Notes under the pieces: model-generated | Told to the model about the DNA's origin: nothing | The model's database searches: none | What the model saw: only the letters and a program-made list of their open reading frames with translations | NCBI GenBank assembly: GCA_030428865.1 | Contig: JAUIEK010000004.1 | Location: 1 to 64,000 of the forward strand | Reading direction: 5' to 3' | Length of the DNA: 64,000 nt | Source: Bacteroidia bacterium | Lineage (GTDB): Bacteria > Bacteroidota > Bacteroidia > Flavobacteriales > Flavobacteriaceae | Part shown: positions 8,664 through 17,645 of the stretch, piece by piece | Layout of the letters: each line of letters starts with the position of its first letter | Position numbering within the stretch: position 1 is the first letter of the stretch | Translations under genes and position numbers: made by a program

Positions 8664-10019
8664 ATGCAAGAACTTATCCCCCTGTCTGAACTGATTGTTA
8701 AACTAACAGCAGTGTTAGGAGCTTCGTTTGTAATTGAACGAATACTTAGTTTTTTTAACGTAGTTATAAATAGATTATTCATTTGGAAATACTCTAACAA
8801 GTACACGCAATTGGATAAACTACAAGAAGAACTTATTGTGCAAAATCAGGCTTTTGAAGAAGATAAAATATTACAAGACGAAACCGCTAACTATGACAAT
8901 ACTGAAGAAGAAATACCCTTTCATCCTAATTTACCCGAATATGAAAAAATTAATTCTGAGTTTGATATACAACTAATTAAACCTCTAGAAAAAATTGTAG
9001 ATGATCAATTACGATTTAAAAAATATCTTGAAAACAATACGATTGTTAAGGAGTTTTGGATGCAAATTATAGGTGTTCTTATTGCAACCATTGTTTGTAG
9101 AGCGTTAGATTTTTCGATTTTTGACTTTTTCTTATATGATCTTTCCAAAACTTCTAGTACGCCAGATCCTGGTTTTTTTGGATGCATCTTTACAGGAGTT
9201 ATTATAGGTTCGGGGAGCAAACCGATCAATTTTTTGATGAATTTTTTAACCAACAGAAAAATCATTTTAGAAACGCAAAAAGTAAAAGAAGAGGTAGATA
9301 AAGAACAATGTGAAACTATACAAGAAACAGCAAATCAATTTGTACAAAACACAACAGATTTAACGATAAATAAATCGTTGACTATTGAAGAAATAGTGGG
9401 TTTTGTCTATGATCAAGGTGATAGACCTGATAGGCTTGAGAATACTCATAAATATACAAAAGAAATAGACTTAATTGTTTATCATCATACTTGTTTGCGC
9501 AGCAATGCTCCGTTTACAGATTTGGTAAAAGTATTTGATGATAAAGGGTGGTTAACGGGCTATAATTGTGTAGTTTTTGAAGACGGAACTATAAGAGTAT
9601 TATGCAGGTGGGATCGGTTTGGCAACCATGCAAAAGGCTATAATAGCCGTTCATTTGGTATTGCGTTTCAGGGCAATTTTGAAACCAATCCAAATGTAAG
9701 TTTTTCTAATCCAGATGGTAAACTCGGTAATATAACACCAACAGACAGGCAGTTAAAAGCAGCGGCAAGAGTTATAGCTATGTATACACTAATGCATAAC
9801 ATTCCTTTTGTCTTCCCTAATGTGGCAGAAAAAGGAAAAACTGTAAAAGGCATTATACCTCATAATGTGATATCAAGTAAAACCTGTCCTGGCAACAATT
9901 TTCCGTATATAGAATTTGAAAAATTAATTACGCATTATTATAACGATTGGAAAGATGATGCAGAATTTGGAAATGCCTTAGAAATATTCAAAAACAAACC
10001 CAGAGTAATGTCAAAATAA
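8664..10019 (+). CDS. Membrane-anchored N-acetylmuramoyl-L-alanine amidase (Amidase_2/PGRP type)
   Basis: The C-terminal domain (about 265-425) is a T7-lysozyme/PGRP-type zinc amidase. It has His274-His275 (VYHHT), Tyr300 (GYNC), His400, Lys406 and Cys408 (HNVISSKTC). The spacing of the last three equals His122, Lys128 and Cys130 of T7 lysozyme, so it should be catalytic and cut the glycan-peptide bond of peptidoglycan. The N-terminal half has hydrophobic segments at about 12-30, 131-150 and 170-195, with a long acidic loop (50-128). The first and third segments resemble those of the next gene. No signal peptidase site is visible. The gene sits between small membrane proteins, 2 bp before the next start. 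Confidence 0.85.
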   Translation: MQELIPLSELIVKLTAVLGASFVIERILSFFNVVINRLFIWKYSNKYTQLDKLQEELIVQNQAFEEDKILQDETANYDNTEEEIPFHPNLPEYEKINSEFDIQLIKPLEKIVDDQLRFKKYLENNTIVKEFWMQIIGVLIATIVCRALDFSIFDFFLYDLSKTSSTPDPGFFGCIFTGVIIGSGSKPINFLMNFLTNRKIILETQKVKEEVDKEQCETIQETANQFVQNTTDLTINKSLTIEEIVGFVYDQGDRPDRLENTHKYTKEIDLIVYHHTCLRSNAPFTDLVKVFDDKGWLTGYNCVVFEDGTIRVLCRWDRFGNHAKGYNSRSFGIAFQGNFETNPNVSFSNPDGKLGNITPTDRQLKAAARVIAMYTLMHNIPFVFPNVAEKGKTVKGIIPHNVISSKTCPGNNFPYIEFEKLITHYYNDWKDDAEFGNALEIFKNKPRVMSK

Positions 10020-10021
10020 GT

Positions 10022-10618
10022 ATGGAACATTTATCAATTTTTCTATATCAAGAAACACAAATAGCGGTTATAACCAAATTAGTGTATATAACATTCTTGT
10101 TTTTAATACTAGCCATTTTTGTTGAAAGAGCTACAGAAATATTTGTAAGCATCATTAAGTTCATAGATTTAAAAAACAACTGGTTTTTTATTTGGAACAG
10201 AAAAACTAAAAAAATAAGAAAAAGACTTGATGTTTTATTCGCGGCTCAAGGCTCTGATGCCAAAGACAAAAAGGATGTTTTTAGTTGGATCTTGTGGAAT
10301 TATATTTCTGATTCACCTAATGAGGGAGGAAAAAAAATTATAGCTGCTAGATTTGTGAGAACACAGTATTACAAAATAATAAGTAGATCTTTTGCACTTG
10401 CTGTATCCATAGTATTCTCCATACTTATGTATAAGTATCTTAATGTAGATTTAGTAACTATTTTAAATAATATAGCGCAGATGCAAATAGAGGTTGAACA
10501 GACTTGGATTAAAATACTGGTAACAGCCATTTTACTTGCTGTTGGTGTAGAGCCTTTGCATCAGTTAATTCTGCGATTTGAGAGAGTTGGACAAACGAAA
10601 AAAAAACGATTAAAATGA
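10022..10618 (+). CDS. Three-TM membrane protein paralogous to the amidase N-terminal half
   Basis: Hydrophobic segments at about 14-34, 121-140 and 161-181 flank a basic loop (WNRKTKKIRKRL, 58-69), and the C-terminus is very basic (KKKRLK). FVERATEIFVSIIKF matches FVIERILSFFNVVINR of the preceding protein. TAILLAVGVEPLHQLI matches TGVIIGSGSKPINFLM. The two therefore share a three-helix membrane module, and this one has no enzyme domain. Positive charges put the loop and C-terminus in the cytoplasm. The function is unknown; a partner subunit of the membrane amidase is likely. It overlaps the next gene by 4 bp. Confidence 0.75.
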   Translation: MEHLSIFLYQETQIAVITKLVYITFLFLILAIFVERATEIFVSIIKFIDLKNNWFFIWNRKTKKIRKRLDVLFAAQGSDAKDKKDVFSWILWNYISDSPNEGGKKIIAARFVRTQYYKIISRSFALAVSIVFSILMYKYLNVDLVTILNNIAQMQIEVEQTWIKILVTAILLAVGVEPLHQLILRFERVGQTKKKRLK

Positions 10619-11058
10619 TTTGGAAAGAAATAGGCAGAAATATTGATTTGATAATCATGGGTGTTGTACTAGTGGTGGTTTTGATTCTTTTTTTAAGAGA
10701 TTTCGATATAAAAAATAAACGCTCTTGGTTTATTTTACTAGGCTTGTCTGCTTTAGGCGCAGCTATTTATTATCGGTTTAATAAAAAAAGCGGAATTCCT
10801 GAAGTTTTTAAAAAGAGAGAAGAAAAACTTAAGGAAATGGAAAAGAATTTAGAGGATTTGAAAAATGAAGGGAAAATTTCTGAAGAATCTTATCAAAAAG
10901 CAAAAGAAAAACTAAATGAAAGTTTAAAACAAGATGTTCAAGATAGCATCAGCAATCTAAATAAATATCAAGAAAACTTAAAGAAATGGGAGGAAGAATC
11001 AAAAAAAACCAGTCCAGAAAATCTAATTTTAGAACTTCGCAAAAAGCCAAGCCAATAA
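10615..11058 (+). CDS. Membrane hairpin protein with a coiled-coil tail
   Basis: This 147-residue protein has two hydrophobic segments (about 10-27 and 38-53), followed by a long, charged helical tail (about 62-135, KREEKLKEMEKNLEDLKN and onward), very likely a coiled coil. A two-helix hairpin puts the tail on the same side as the N-terminus. Charges favour the cytoplasm, but the loop is basic too, so this is uncertain. I recognise no family. The start overlaps the previous gene by 4 bp and the last 73 bp overlap the next gene in another frame. That points to tight co-expression within the cassette. Confidence 0.7.
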   Translation: MIWKEIGRNIDLIIMGVVLVVVLILFLRDFDIKNKRSWFILLGLSALGAAIYYRFNKKSGIPEVFKKREEKLKEMEKNLEDLKNEGKISEESYQKAKEKLNESLKQDVQDSISNLNKYQENLKKWEEESKKTSPENLILELRKKPSQ

Positions 11059-11594
11059 TTTTATTCTTGATATGTTCTTGTTTTACACTCTCTTCTAGAG
11101 CGCAACAGTTAAGAGTTAAAGGAAAAGTAATAAATGGAACCGAAGCACAACCTAATTATTGGGTTTTTTCAGACAGTAAAGACACCATAGTAGCTCTGGA
11201 TTATAAAGAACTACTTGCCATAACCGATAGCATAAAGAAGCTTACTTTTCAAGTAGAATTCTTAAAAAGCGAAATGGAAAGACAAAATAGAAAGATAACT
11301 GCTTACAAAGAAGCAAACGAAAGAGCAGAGACTCATATTAATAACCAAAAAAATATTATTTCTCATTCTGATTCTTTAATTAAGGGTTATAAAAGCATTT
11401 ATAATGATTTAAAAGCAATCTATAATAAAAGGAAGTTTGGTTTACTTATAGGAGCAGGAACATATAAATACAGCCAAGAAAATGCTAGCTATCTTTTCGA
11501 TGCTGGTTTTGAATATAATAAAATGCAAATTGGTTATCAGTTTGGCGATAACTTTAAAGGTTTAACAATAAGATATCGTTTCTTTGAATTTTAA
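10986..11594 (+). CDS. Exported coiled-coil protein with a beta-strand C-terminus
   Basis: The predicted protein (202 residues) begins with a long basic n-region, a hydrophobic core (IILFLICSCFTLSS) and a likely signal peptidase I site after SSRA. A possible but weak lipobox is ICSC. The middle (about 70-145) is helical and charged. The last 50 residues alternate as short beta strands and end in Phe (IRYRFFEF), as in outer-membrane strands. The first 24 codons lie inside the preceding gene in another frame. No other start would retain the signal peptide. It is probably exported and perhaps outer-membrane associated; the function is unknown. Confidence 0.7.
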   Translation: MGGRIKKNQSRKSNFRTSQKAKPIILFLICSCFTLSSRAQQLRVKGKVINGTEAQPNYWVFSDSKDTIVALDYKELLAITDSIKKLTFQVEFLKSEMERQNRKITAYKEANERAETHINNQKNIISHSDSLIKGYKSIYNDLKAIYNKRKFGLLIGAGTYKYSQENASYLFDAGFEYNKMQIGYQFGDNFKGLTIRYRFFEF

Positions 11595-11658
11595 CTGAAA
11601 AAAAATCGTTCGTTTCAATTAGTGTAGTAAATATTAATATTTAGAGCGCAAAAAGAAC

Positions 11659-11666
11659 TACTTTTG
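11659..11666 (+). promoter_or_regulatory. -7 element of the trhO promoter
   Basis: TACTTTTG matches the flavobacterial -7 consensus TAnnTTTG exactly and lies 32 bp before the trhO ATG. No clear TTG is seen at the expected -33 distance. Confidence 0.55.
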
Positions 11667-11697
11667 CAATGTTTAACCTTAACTAAATTCGTATAGC

Positions 11698-12729
11698 ATG
11701 CAACTGTACAATAAGTTAAGCGCAAAAGAACGCGCTAAATTAATAGATGATGCGGGTAAAGACCGCATAACGATTTCTTTCTATCAGTATCACAAGATTG
11801 AAAATCCGCAATTATTCCGAGATAAGCTTTTTTTGGAGTGGAATGCATTAGATGTTTTAGGTAGAACCTATGTTTCTTATGAAGGTATTAATGCTCAGAT
11901 TTCAGTTCCTGCAGAAAATTTTAATGCGCTTAAAGATCAATTAGATTCTGTTGATTTTTTGAAAGGAATTCGATTAAATGTTGCCATTGAACAAGACAAT
12001 AAATCATTTTTAAAATTAAAAGTAAAGGTTCGAGATAAAATTGTAGCCGATGGTTTAAGTGATGATACGTTTGATGTAACCAATAAAGGAATCCATGTTA
12101 ATGCAGAGGAGTTTAATAAGCTTCTAGAAGATCCAAATACTATTTGTGTTGATATGCGAAATCATTACGAAAGCGAGATTGGTCATTTTAAAGGAGCAAT
12201 TACTCCAGATGTAGATACTTTTCGTGACTCGCTAGATATTATTGAAGAAGACCTTAAAGATCATAAAGAAGATAAAAATTTGTTAATGTATTGTACAGGC
12301 GGAATTCGTTGTGAGAAAGCTTCTGCTTATTATAAACACAAAGGATTCAAAAACGTTTTTCAATTAGAAGGAGGAATTATCGAATATACACGTCAAATAC
12401 AATCAGAAGGAATAGAAAACAAGTTTGTTGGTAAAAATTTTGTGTTTGACCATAGACGAGCAGAAAAGATTTCAGAAGACGTAATTGCTCATTGTCATCA
12501 ATGTGGAAAATCTTGTGATATACATGTAAATTGTGCGAATGAAGCTTGTCATCTTCTATTTATCCAATGCGATGAATGTGCTGAAAAAATGGAAAATACT
12601 TGTTCAATAGAATGTCAAGAGGTTATTCACTTGCCTTATGAAAAACAAAAAGAATTACGAAAAGGTAAGCACGCGAGTAATAAAATATTTAAAAAAGGAC
12701 GATCGGAAAAACTGAAATACAAAAACTAA
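11698..12729 (+). CDS. trhO: tRNA uridine-5-oxyacetic acid pathway hydroxylase TrhO (rhodanese-like)
   Basis: This is the YceA/TrhO family: an N-terminal acylphosphatase-like domain, a rhodanese domain and a C-terminal cysteine-rich segment. TrhO hydroxylates U34 of certain tRNAs to ho5U with oxygen. The rhodanese active cysteine is Cys199 in YCTGGIRCEK, with Cys205 next. The C-terminus has several CxxC-like pairs (HCHQCGKSC, QCDECAE), as usual for longer members. Length (343) fits. It has its own promoter and terminator and is a single-gene unit. Confidence 0.93.
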   Translation: MQLYNKLSAKERAKLIDDAGKDRITISFYQYHKIENPQLFRDKLFLEWNALDVLGRTYVSYEGINAQISVPAENFNALKDQLDSVDFLKGIRLNVAIEQDNKSFLKLKVKVRDKIVADGLSDDTFDVTNKGIHVNAEEFNKLLEDPNTICVDMRNHYESEIGHFKGAITPDVDTFRDSLDIIEEDLKDHKEDKNLLMYCTGGIRCEKASAYYKHKGFKNVFQLEGGIIEYTRQIQSEGIENKFVGKNFVFDHRRAEKISEDVIAHCHQCGKSCDIHVNCANEACHLLFIQCDECAEKMENTCSIECQEVIHLPYEKQKELRKGKHASNKIFKKGRSEKLKYKN

Positions 12730-12730
12730 A

Positions 12731-12755
12731 AAAGCCTCTTTAAAGAGGCTTTTTT
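12731..12755. terminator. Bidirectional terminator
   Basis: The stem aaagcctc/gaggcttt with loop tttaaa and flanking A and T runs lies between trhO (plus strand) and the outer-membrane protein gene (minus strand). Confidence 0.85.
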
Positions 12756-12775
12756 AGTTACGTGATATTATATCT

Positions 12776-13354
12776 TTATAGTTTAAATACTGCACCAATG
12801 TTTAAACTACTTCCAACATTTTGATTAGTAAAAGCTGTTTCTACAATGATATCAGTAAGACCAACTAACGCTTGAAGGTCGAACAACAAGCTAAAATTTT
12901 CTGTGATTTCTAATTTATACCCAATACCATAAGATATTCCTAATTGAAAGTTTTCGATGAAATCTTTTACATCGTTTCCGTCAAGTTCAGCACTTGCTAA
13001 AAAACCAGCAGTTAACCCAAAGTTTAAATTCCACTTTCTTGTGCTCCCAAAATGCCAATTTGCATTCACTGGAATGTTGATGTAATTCAGAGCTATTTCA
13101 TCAAAACTATCATCAACTCCCATTGAATTATATATTATTCCAGAGCGTAAGCTCCAACGATCATTGAAGAAGTAATCACCTGATGCTCCAATGCGTAATG
13201 AATTTCTAGAATCATCGGAATTAGCATTGTCTCCAGTCCAGAAAGAAGTAGTATAACCAATATGAGGGGTTAATTCAATGGTTCCTTTTTCACGTGCCTG
13301 CGCAAAAATACTCATCGAAGTAACAGCAAAGGCAATAAACAATAATTTTTTCAT
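12776..13354 (-). CDS. Outer-membrane beta-barrel protein (PorT/OMP_b-brl type)
   Basis: A signal peptide (MKKLLFIAFAVTSMSIFAQA) is followed by about 170 residues of alternating beta strands ending in FKL. This fits a small eight-stranded outer-membrane barrel such as those annotated PorT-family or OmpW-like. I chose the ATG at 13354 because it begins the signal peptide; an upstream ATG at 13378 would add eight residues. The gene is monocistronic, ending at a shared terminator. The function is unknown. Confidence 0.8.
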   Translation of the reverse strand: MKKLLFIAFAVTSMSIFAQAREKGTIELTPHIGYTTSFWTGDNANSDDSRNSLRIGASGDYFFNDRWSLRSGIIYNSMGVDDSFDEIALNYINIPVNANWHFGSTRKWNLNFGLTAGFLASAELDGNDVKDFIENFQLGISYGIGYKLEITENFSLLFDLQALVGLTDIIVETAFTNQNVGSSLNIGAVFKL

Positions 13355-13595
13355 TTGTAAAGATTTAAATTTATACATAGTTTTCTAAATAGTACTTGTA
13401 ACTAGAAAGATTTAATTCCATCCTTGTCAAAGTCAAAAAAGAAATTGATGTTTTAGCAATTTTCTTTATGGCTTTTTCTAATCTAGAAATACCATTTTAG
13501 ATGGGGCGAATATACAAAAACAGCTTTTTAATAAATGTTAAATTTTTTAAGTTCAATGAGAGTAAAGTCACTAAAAGAGTTACGCTAGGAATTTC

Positions 13596-13603
13596 TATAT
13601 TTA
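13596..13603 (+). promoter_or_regulatory. Likely -7 element for ricT-gldH-PBP1A
   Basis: TATATTTA is one base from TAnnTTTG and lies 35 bp before the ricT ATG, in the only non-coding stretch upstream of this operon. Confidence 0.4.
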
Positions 13604-13638
13604 CAAATTAATTATATTACTCAAAATATAATCGTGTT

Positions 13639-14886
13639 ATGGGATGTAGTAGTTGCGGAACAAGTGTAGATGGTAAACCCAGAGGTTGTAAAAGTAATGG
13701 GAGTTGTACAACTGGAGGTTGCGAAAAACTTTCTGTATTTGATTGGCTTTCGAATATGACTTTACCAACGGGAGAAAATCATTTCAATATATATGAAGTA
13801 CGTTTTAAAAACGGACGTAAGCATTTTTACAGAAATTTAGAAAACTTGACAATTTCTATGGGCGATGTAGTTGCTGTAGAAGCTAATCCAGGACATGATG
13901 TAGGTGTTGTGTCGTTAATGGGAGAATTAGTAAAAGTCCAGATGAAAAAGAGAAGTGTAGGATTTGATGATGAAAGCATTAAGAAAATATACAGAAAAGC
14001 TTCGCAAAAAGATATTGATGTTTGGCAGCAATCCAGAGAAAAAGAATTAGAAACCCAAACAAGAGGAAGAGAAATCATTAGTAGGTTAGATTTAAAAATG
14101 AAGCTTTCTGATGTTGAGTATCAAGGAGATGGAAGTAAAGCGACGTTCTACTATACGGCAGATTCTAGAGTTGATTTTAGGCAGTTAATTAAAGATTTAG
14201 CTGCAGCATTTTCCATTCGCGTAGAAATGAAGCAAGTTGGCTCAAGACAAGAAGCGGCGCGGTTAGGAGGTATAGGTTCTTGTGGCAGGGAGTTATGTTG
14301 TTCTACTTGGTTAACAGATTTCAGAAAAGTAACTACTACTGCGGCAAGATATCAACAGTTGTCATTAAATCCGTTAAAGCTAGCAGGTCAATGTGGAAAA
14401 TTAAAGTGCTGTTTAAATTATGAGTTAGATACGTACTTAGATGCGCTAGATGAATTTCCAAAGCAAGAAACTGTGCTAAAAACTGAGAAAGGAGAGGCGG
14501 TTTTTGTAAAAATGGATATTTTCAAAAGGTTGCTTTGGTATATGTACAAAGAAAATAGTGTTAAGTGGTTTAAGCTAACATTAGATCAAGTGCATGAAAT
14601 AATTAACTTAAACAAAAATAAAGAGTTGGCGTCTTCGTTGGAAGATTATGAGTCTGAAATAGAGGAAGACGTTGTAGTGGATTTTGAAAATGTAGTAGGG
14701 CAAGATAGTCTTACCCGCTTTGATGCCCCTAAAAAAAGAAGAAAAGGAAACCAAAAGGGAAGAGCAAAAAATACAAAAGTTGAAGCAAATCATCAACCAA
14801 ACAATTTGGTAAAGGAAAATAAAACAAGAAGAAATAACCGAAGAAAGCGAAGAAATAACAATAGAAATGGGAATAAAGAGAGCTAG
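13639..14886 (+). CDS. ricT: RicT/PSP1-domain protein
   Basis: The protein has the PSP1 domain of the RicT (YaaT) family: GSRQEAARLGGIGSCGRELCC, then LAGQCGKLKCCLNYE. These paired cysteines bind an iron-sulfur cluster in the Ric complex. In Bacillus this complex helps RNase Y mature mRNAs; the role in Bacteroidota is less clear. An N-terminal Cys-rich stretch (MGCSSCG...GCKSNGSC) is typical of the flavobacterial form. The last 70 residues are basic, Asn/Lys/Arg-rich and probably disordered, perhaps binding RNA. It overlaps gldH by 20 bp. Confidence 0.88.
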   Translation: MGCSSCGTSVDGKPRGCKSNGSCTTGGCEKLSVFDWLSNMTLPTGENHFNIYEVRFKNGRKHFYRNLENLTISMGDVVAVEANPGHDVGVVSLMGELVKVQMKKRSVGFDDESIKKIYRKASQKDIDVWQQSREKELETQTRGREIISRLDLKMKLSDVEYQGDGSKATFYYTADSRVDFRQLIKDLAAAFSIRVEMKQVGSRQEAARLGGIGSCGRELCCSTWLTDFRKVTTTAARYQQLSLNPLKLAGQCGKLKCCLNYELDTYLDALDEFPKQETVLKTEKGEAVFVKMDIFKRLLWYMYKENSVKWFKLTLDQVHEIINLNKNKELASSLEDYESEIEEDVVVDFENVVGQDSLTRFDAPKKRRKGNQKGRAKNTKVEANHQPNNLVKENKTRRNNRRKRRNNNRNGNKES

Positions 14887-15370
14887 CATCATTGCATGTT
14901 TTCTGTTAGCTTTGATAAGCTGTATTTCTTGTGATGATAATGGTGTTTTTAATTCGTATCAATCGATGGAAAACGCTATATGGAAGAGAAATGAGCCGGC
15001 TAAATTTGTGTTTTTAATGCAAGATACTGTGAATAGACACAATCTGTTTTTCTCATTACGGAATAATCAGGAGTATGCTTATAGTAACTTGTTTTTAATT
15101 GCAGAAATGCGTTTTCCTGATGGAAAAAAAGTAGTTGATACATTGGAGTATGAAATGACAGATTCTCGAGGAAAATTTCTAGGAACGGGACTGTCTTCCA
15201 TCAAGGAAAGTAAGCTTTTTTATAAAGAAAATAGTATCTTTCCTGTTGAAGGAGAATACAAAGTAAATATTTCTCAGGCAATGAGAAAAAGTGGAGAAAT
15301 TAAAGGAATTAAAGAGTTAAAAGGGATAACAGACGTAGGTCTTAGAATAGAAAAAGTCAGTAAAAAATGA
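14867..15370 (+). CDS. gldH: Gliding motility lipoprotein GldH
   Basis: GldH is one of the lipoproteins needed for gliding in flavobacteria. This 167-residue protein has a lipoprotein signal peptide with Cys19 or Cys22 as the lipid residue (LISCISCDD). It then shows the family motifs NRHNLFFSLRNN, YSNLFLIAEMRFPDGK, VVDTLEYEM, and a C-terminal LKGITDVGLRIEK. The start lies inside the end of ricT and the stop overlaps the PBP1A start (ATGA), so all three are translated together. Its presence implies a gliding/type IX secretion machinery elsewhere in the genome. Confidence 0.93.
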   Translation: MGIKRASIIACFLLALISCISCDDNGVFNSYQSMENAIWKRNEPAKFVFLMQDTVNRHNLFFSLRNNQEYAYSNLFLIAEMRFPDGKKVVDTLEYEMTDSRGKFLGTGLSSIKESKLFYKENSIFPVEGEYKVNISQAMRKSGEIKGIKELKGITDVGLRIEKVSKK

Positions 15371-17631
15371 CGAAGAAAAAAAATCAGAATTTCAGAAAAT
15401 ACATCAAACTTTTTTGGATCACAGTACTAAGCGGATTCTTGCTAGTTATATCAATGTTTTTGATGGCTTCTTCAGGCACTTTTGGGAAGCTTCCAACGTT
15501 CGAAGAGTTGGAAAATCCAGAAAAAAATCTAGCAACAGAAATAATTTCTTCAGACGGAGCTACATTAGGTAAATACGCCTATGAGAATAGAACTCCAGTC
15601 AAATATAAAGATTTACCAAAAAATTTAATAAATGCACTTGTGGCAACTGAGGATGAACGTTTCTACGAACATTCTGGAATCGATTTTAGAGGCACGGCAA
15701 GAGCATTTTTAAAACCAGGAAGTGGTGGAGCAAGTACAATTACACAGCAGCTTGCCAAAATGCTTTTTACAGGAAAAGCTTCTCGAAATATAGGGCGTAG
15801 AGTACTGCAAAAAATGAAAGAATGGGCGGTTGCTGTGAAGCTAGAGCGCCAGTATACAAAACAAGAGATTATCACCATGTATCTCAATAAGTACGATTTT
15901 TTGAATCAAGCTGTTGGAATTCGTTCTGCTGCAAGAATATATTTTGGAAAAGAGCCCAATGAACTTAATCAACAAGAATCAGCTATGCTTGTTGGGATGT
16001 TAAAAAATTCATCATTATACAACCCGCTAAGAAGAAAAGAGTTAGTAACCAAAAGAAGAAATGTAGTATTGTTCCAGATGCTACGTAACAAATACATTAC
16101 AAAAGAAGAAAAAGATTCTTTACAAACTCTGCCTATTGAATTAAACTATACTCCAGAAAGTCATAATGATGGGTTAGCAACTTATTTTAGAGAATATTTA
16201 AGAAGCTTCTTAAAAGAGTGGGTAAAAGAGAATCCAAAAGCAAATGGAGAACAATATGATATTAATAGAGATGGTTTAAAGATCTATGTAACTATTGATT
16301 CTCGTATGCAACAATATGCAGAAGAGGCGGTTTCTGAACATATGGCTAATCTGCAACGTGTGTTTTTTGAAGAGCAAAAAAGAAATAAAAAAGCTCCTTT
16401 TTATAGCCTGACAGACAGTCAAATAGAGACAATATACGAAAGAGCAAAAAAGAATTCAGACCGTTATAAAAGAATGAAAAAAGAGGGAAGCACAGACGAA
16501 GAAATCGACAGAGCTTTCCAAACCAAAACCAAAATGAAAGTATTTTCATGGAAAGGAGATATTGATACCATCATGACTCCTATGGATTCTATAAAGTATT
16601 ACAAATACTTTTTAAGATCAGGATTACTTTCAATAGAGCCTCAAACAGGCCATATAAAAGCTTGGGTAGGAGGAATCAATCACACATACTTTAAATATGA
16701 TCATGTAGAGCAAGGAAAACGTCAAGTAGGTTCTACATTTAAACCATTTGTATACGCCACAGCAATTAATCAGTTACGACTCTCTCCTTGTGAAAAATTT
16801 CCCAATACGCCGTATACAATTCCAAAAGGTAAATATGGACTTATTGAAGATTGGACACCTAAAAACTCAGATAATGAATATGGAGGAGAACGTACATTAA
16901 AAGGAGCACTGGCAAATTCTACCAACGTAATTACAGCTCGTTTAATTGATATGGTTACGCCGTCTAATGTGGTGCGTTTTGCAAAAGCAACAGGAGTAGA
17001 AAGTGATCTTATAGAAGCCCCCTCTATTGCTTTAGGTACGGTGGAACTATCATTAATGGAAATTACAAGTGCCTATGCAACCTTTGCTAATAAAGGATTG
17101 CGAGTAGAACCGCATGTGTTAAGTAGAATAGAAGATAAAAATGGAATTGTTTTAGCAGAGTTTACTCCTAAAACAAGAGAGGCAATGAGTGAAGAAACAG
17201 CATATGTAGTTCTAGACTTATTAAAAGGAGTAACTCAATCAGGATCAGGTGTTCGATTGCGATTATCTCGGCATCCAAAGGAAGATGTTTTAACAGGATT
17301 CCCCTATCAGTTTACTAATTCTATTGCAGGAAAAACAGGAACTACTCAAAATCACACAGATGGTTGGTTTATGGGCGTTGTTCCTAATTTAGCAACAGGA
17401 GTCTGGACAGGAGGAGAAGACAGAGCAACACACTTTAGATGGATTGGTAATGGGCAAGGAGCAACCATGTCTTTGCCTACATGGGCTTTGTTTATGAAAA
17501 AATGTTATGCAGATTCTACATTAAACGTTAGTAAAGATAGGTTTGAACGACCGAGTTATGTTGGTATTGACCTCAACTGCAATACTAATAATAAAGATGA
17601 AGATCTGATAGATGACGAGACGGACTTTTAA
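15367..17631 (+). CDS. Penicillin-binding protein 1A, bifunctional peptidoglycan synthase
   Basis: This is a class A PBP. It has one N-terminal membrane anchor (about 14-34) and a GT51 glycosyltransferase with Glu95 in [11 protein letters not shown] and the [12 protein letters not shown] motif. A transpeptidase follows, with Ser456-x-x-Lys459 (GSTFKPF), a STN motif (ANSTNV) and KTGT. It polymerises lipid II and crosslinks peptides at the inner membrane. At 754 residues it is of usual size, with an acidic C-terminal tail ([11 protein letters not shown]). The start overlaps gldH by 4 bp; this order is common in flavobacteria. Confidence 0.95.
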   Translation: MTKKKNQNFRKYIKLFWITVLSGFLLVISMFLMASSGTFGKLPTFEELENPEKNLATEIISSDGATLGKYAYENRTPVKYKDLPKNLINALVATEDERFYEHSGIDFRGTARAFLKPGSGGASTITQQLAKMLFTGKASRNIGRRVLQKMKEWAVAVKLERQYTKQEIITMYLNKYDFLNQAVGIRSAARIYFGKEPNELNQQESAMLVGMLKNSSLYNPLRRKELVTKRRNVVLFQMLRNKYITKEEKDSLQTLPIELNYTPESHNDGLATYFREYLRSFLKEWVKENPKANGEQYDINRDGLKIYVTIDSRMQQYAEEAVSEHMANLQRVFFEEQKRNKKAPFYSLTDSQIETIYERAKKNSDRYKRMKKEGSTDEEIDRAFQTKTKMKVFSWKGDIDTIMTPMDSIKYYKYFLRSGLLSIEPQTGHIKAWVGGINHTYFKYDHVEQGKRQVGSTFKPFVYATAINQLRLSPCEKFPNTPYTIPKGKYGLIEDWTPKNSDNEYGGERTLKGALANSTNVITARLIDMVTPSNVVRFAKATGVESDLIEAPSIALGTVELSLMEITSAYATFANKGLRVEPHVLSRIEDKNGIVLAEFTPKTREAMSEETAYVVLDLLKGVTQSGSGVRLRLSRHPKEDVLTGFPYQFTNSIAGKTGTTQNHTDGWFMGVVPNLATGVWTGGEDRATHFRWIGNGQGATMSLPTWALFMKKCYADSTLNVSKDRFERPSYVGIDLNCNTNNKDEDLIDDETDF

Positions 17632-17645
17632 TACTGTTACAAAAT

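Noticed and set aside
8364..11594. Prophage remnant explanation for the amidase cassette
   Set aside because: No integrase, capsid, tail, attachment site or tRNA is visible in the flanks; asd and trhO sit on either side. Kept as an open cassette instead.
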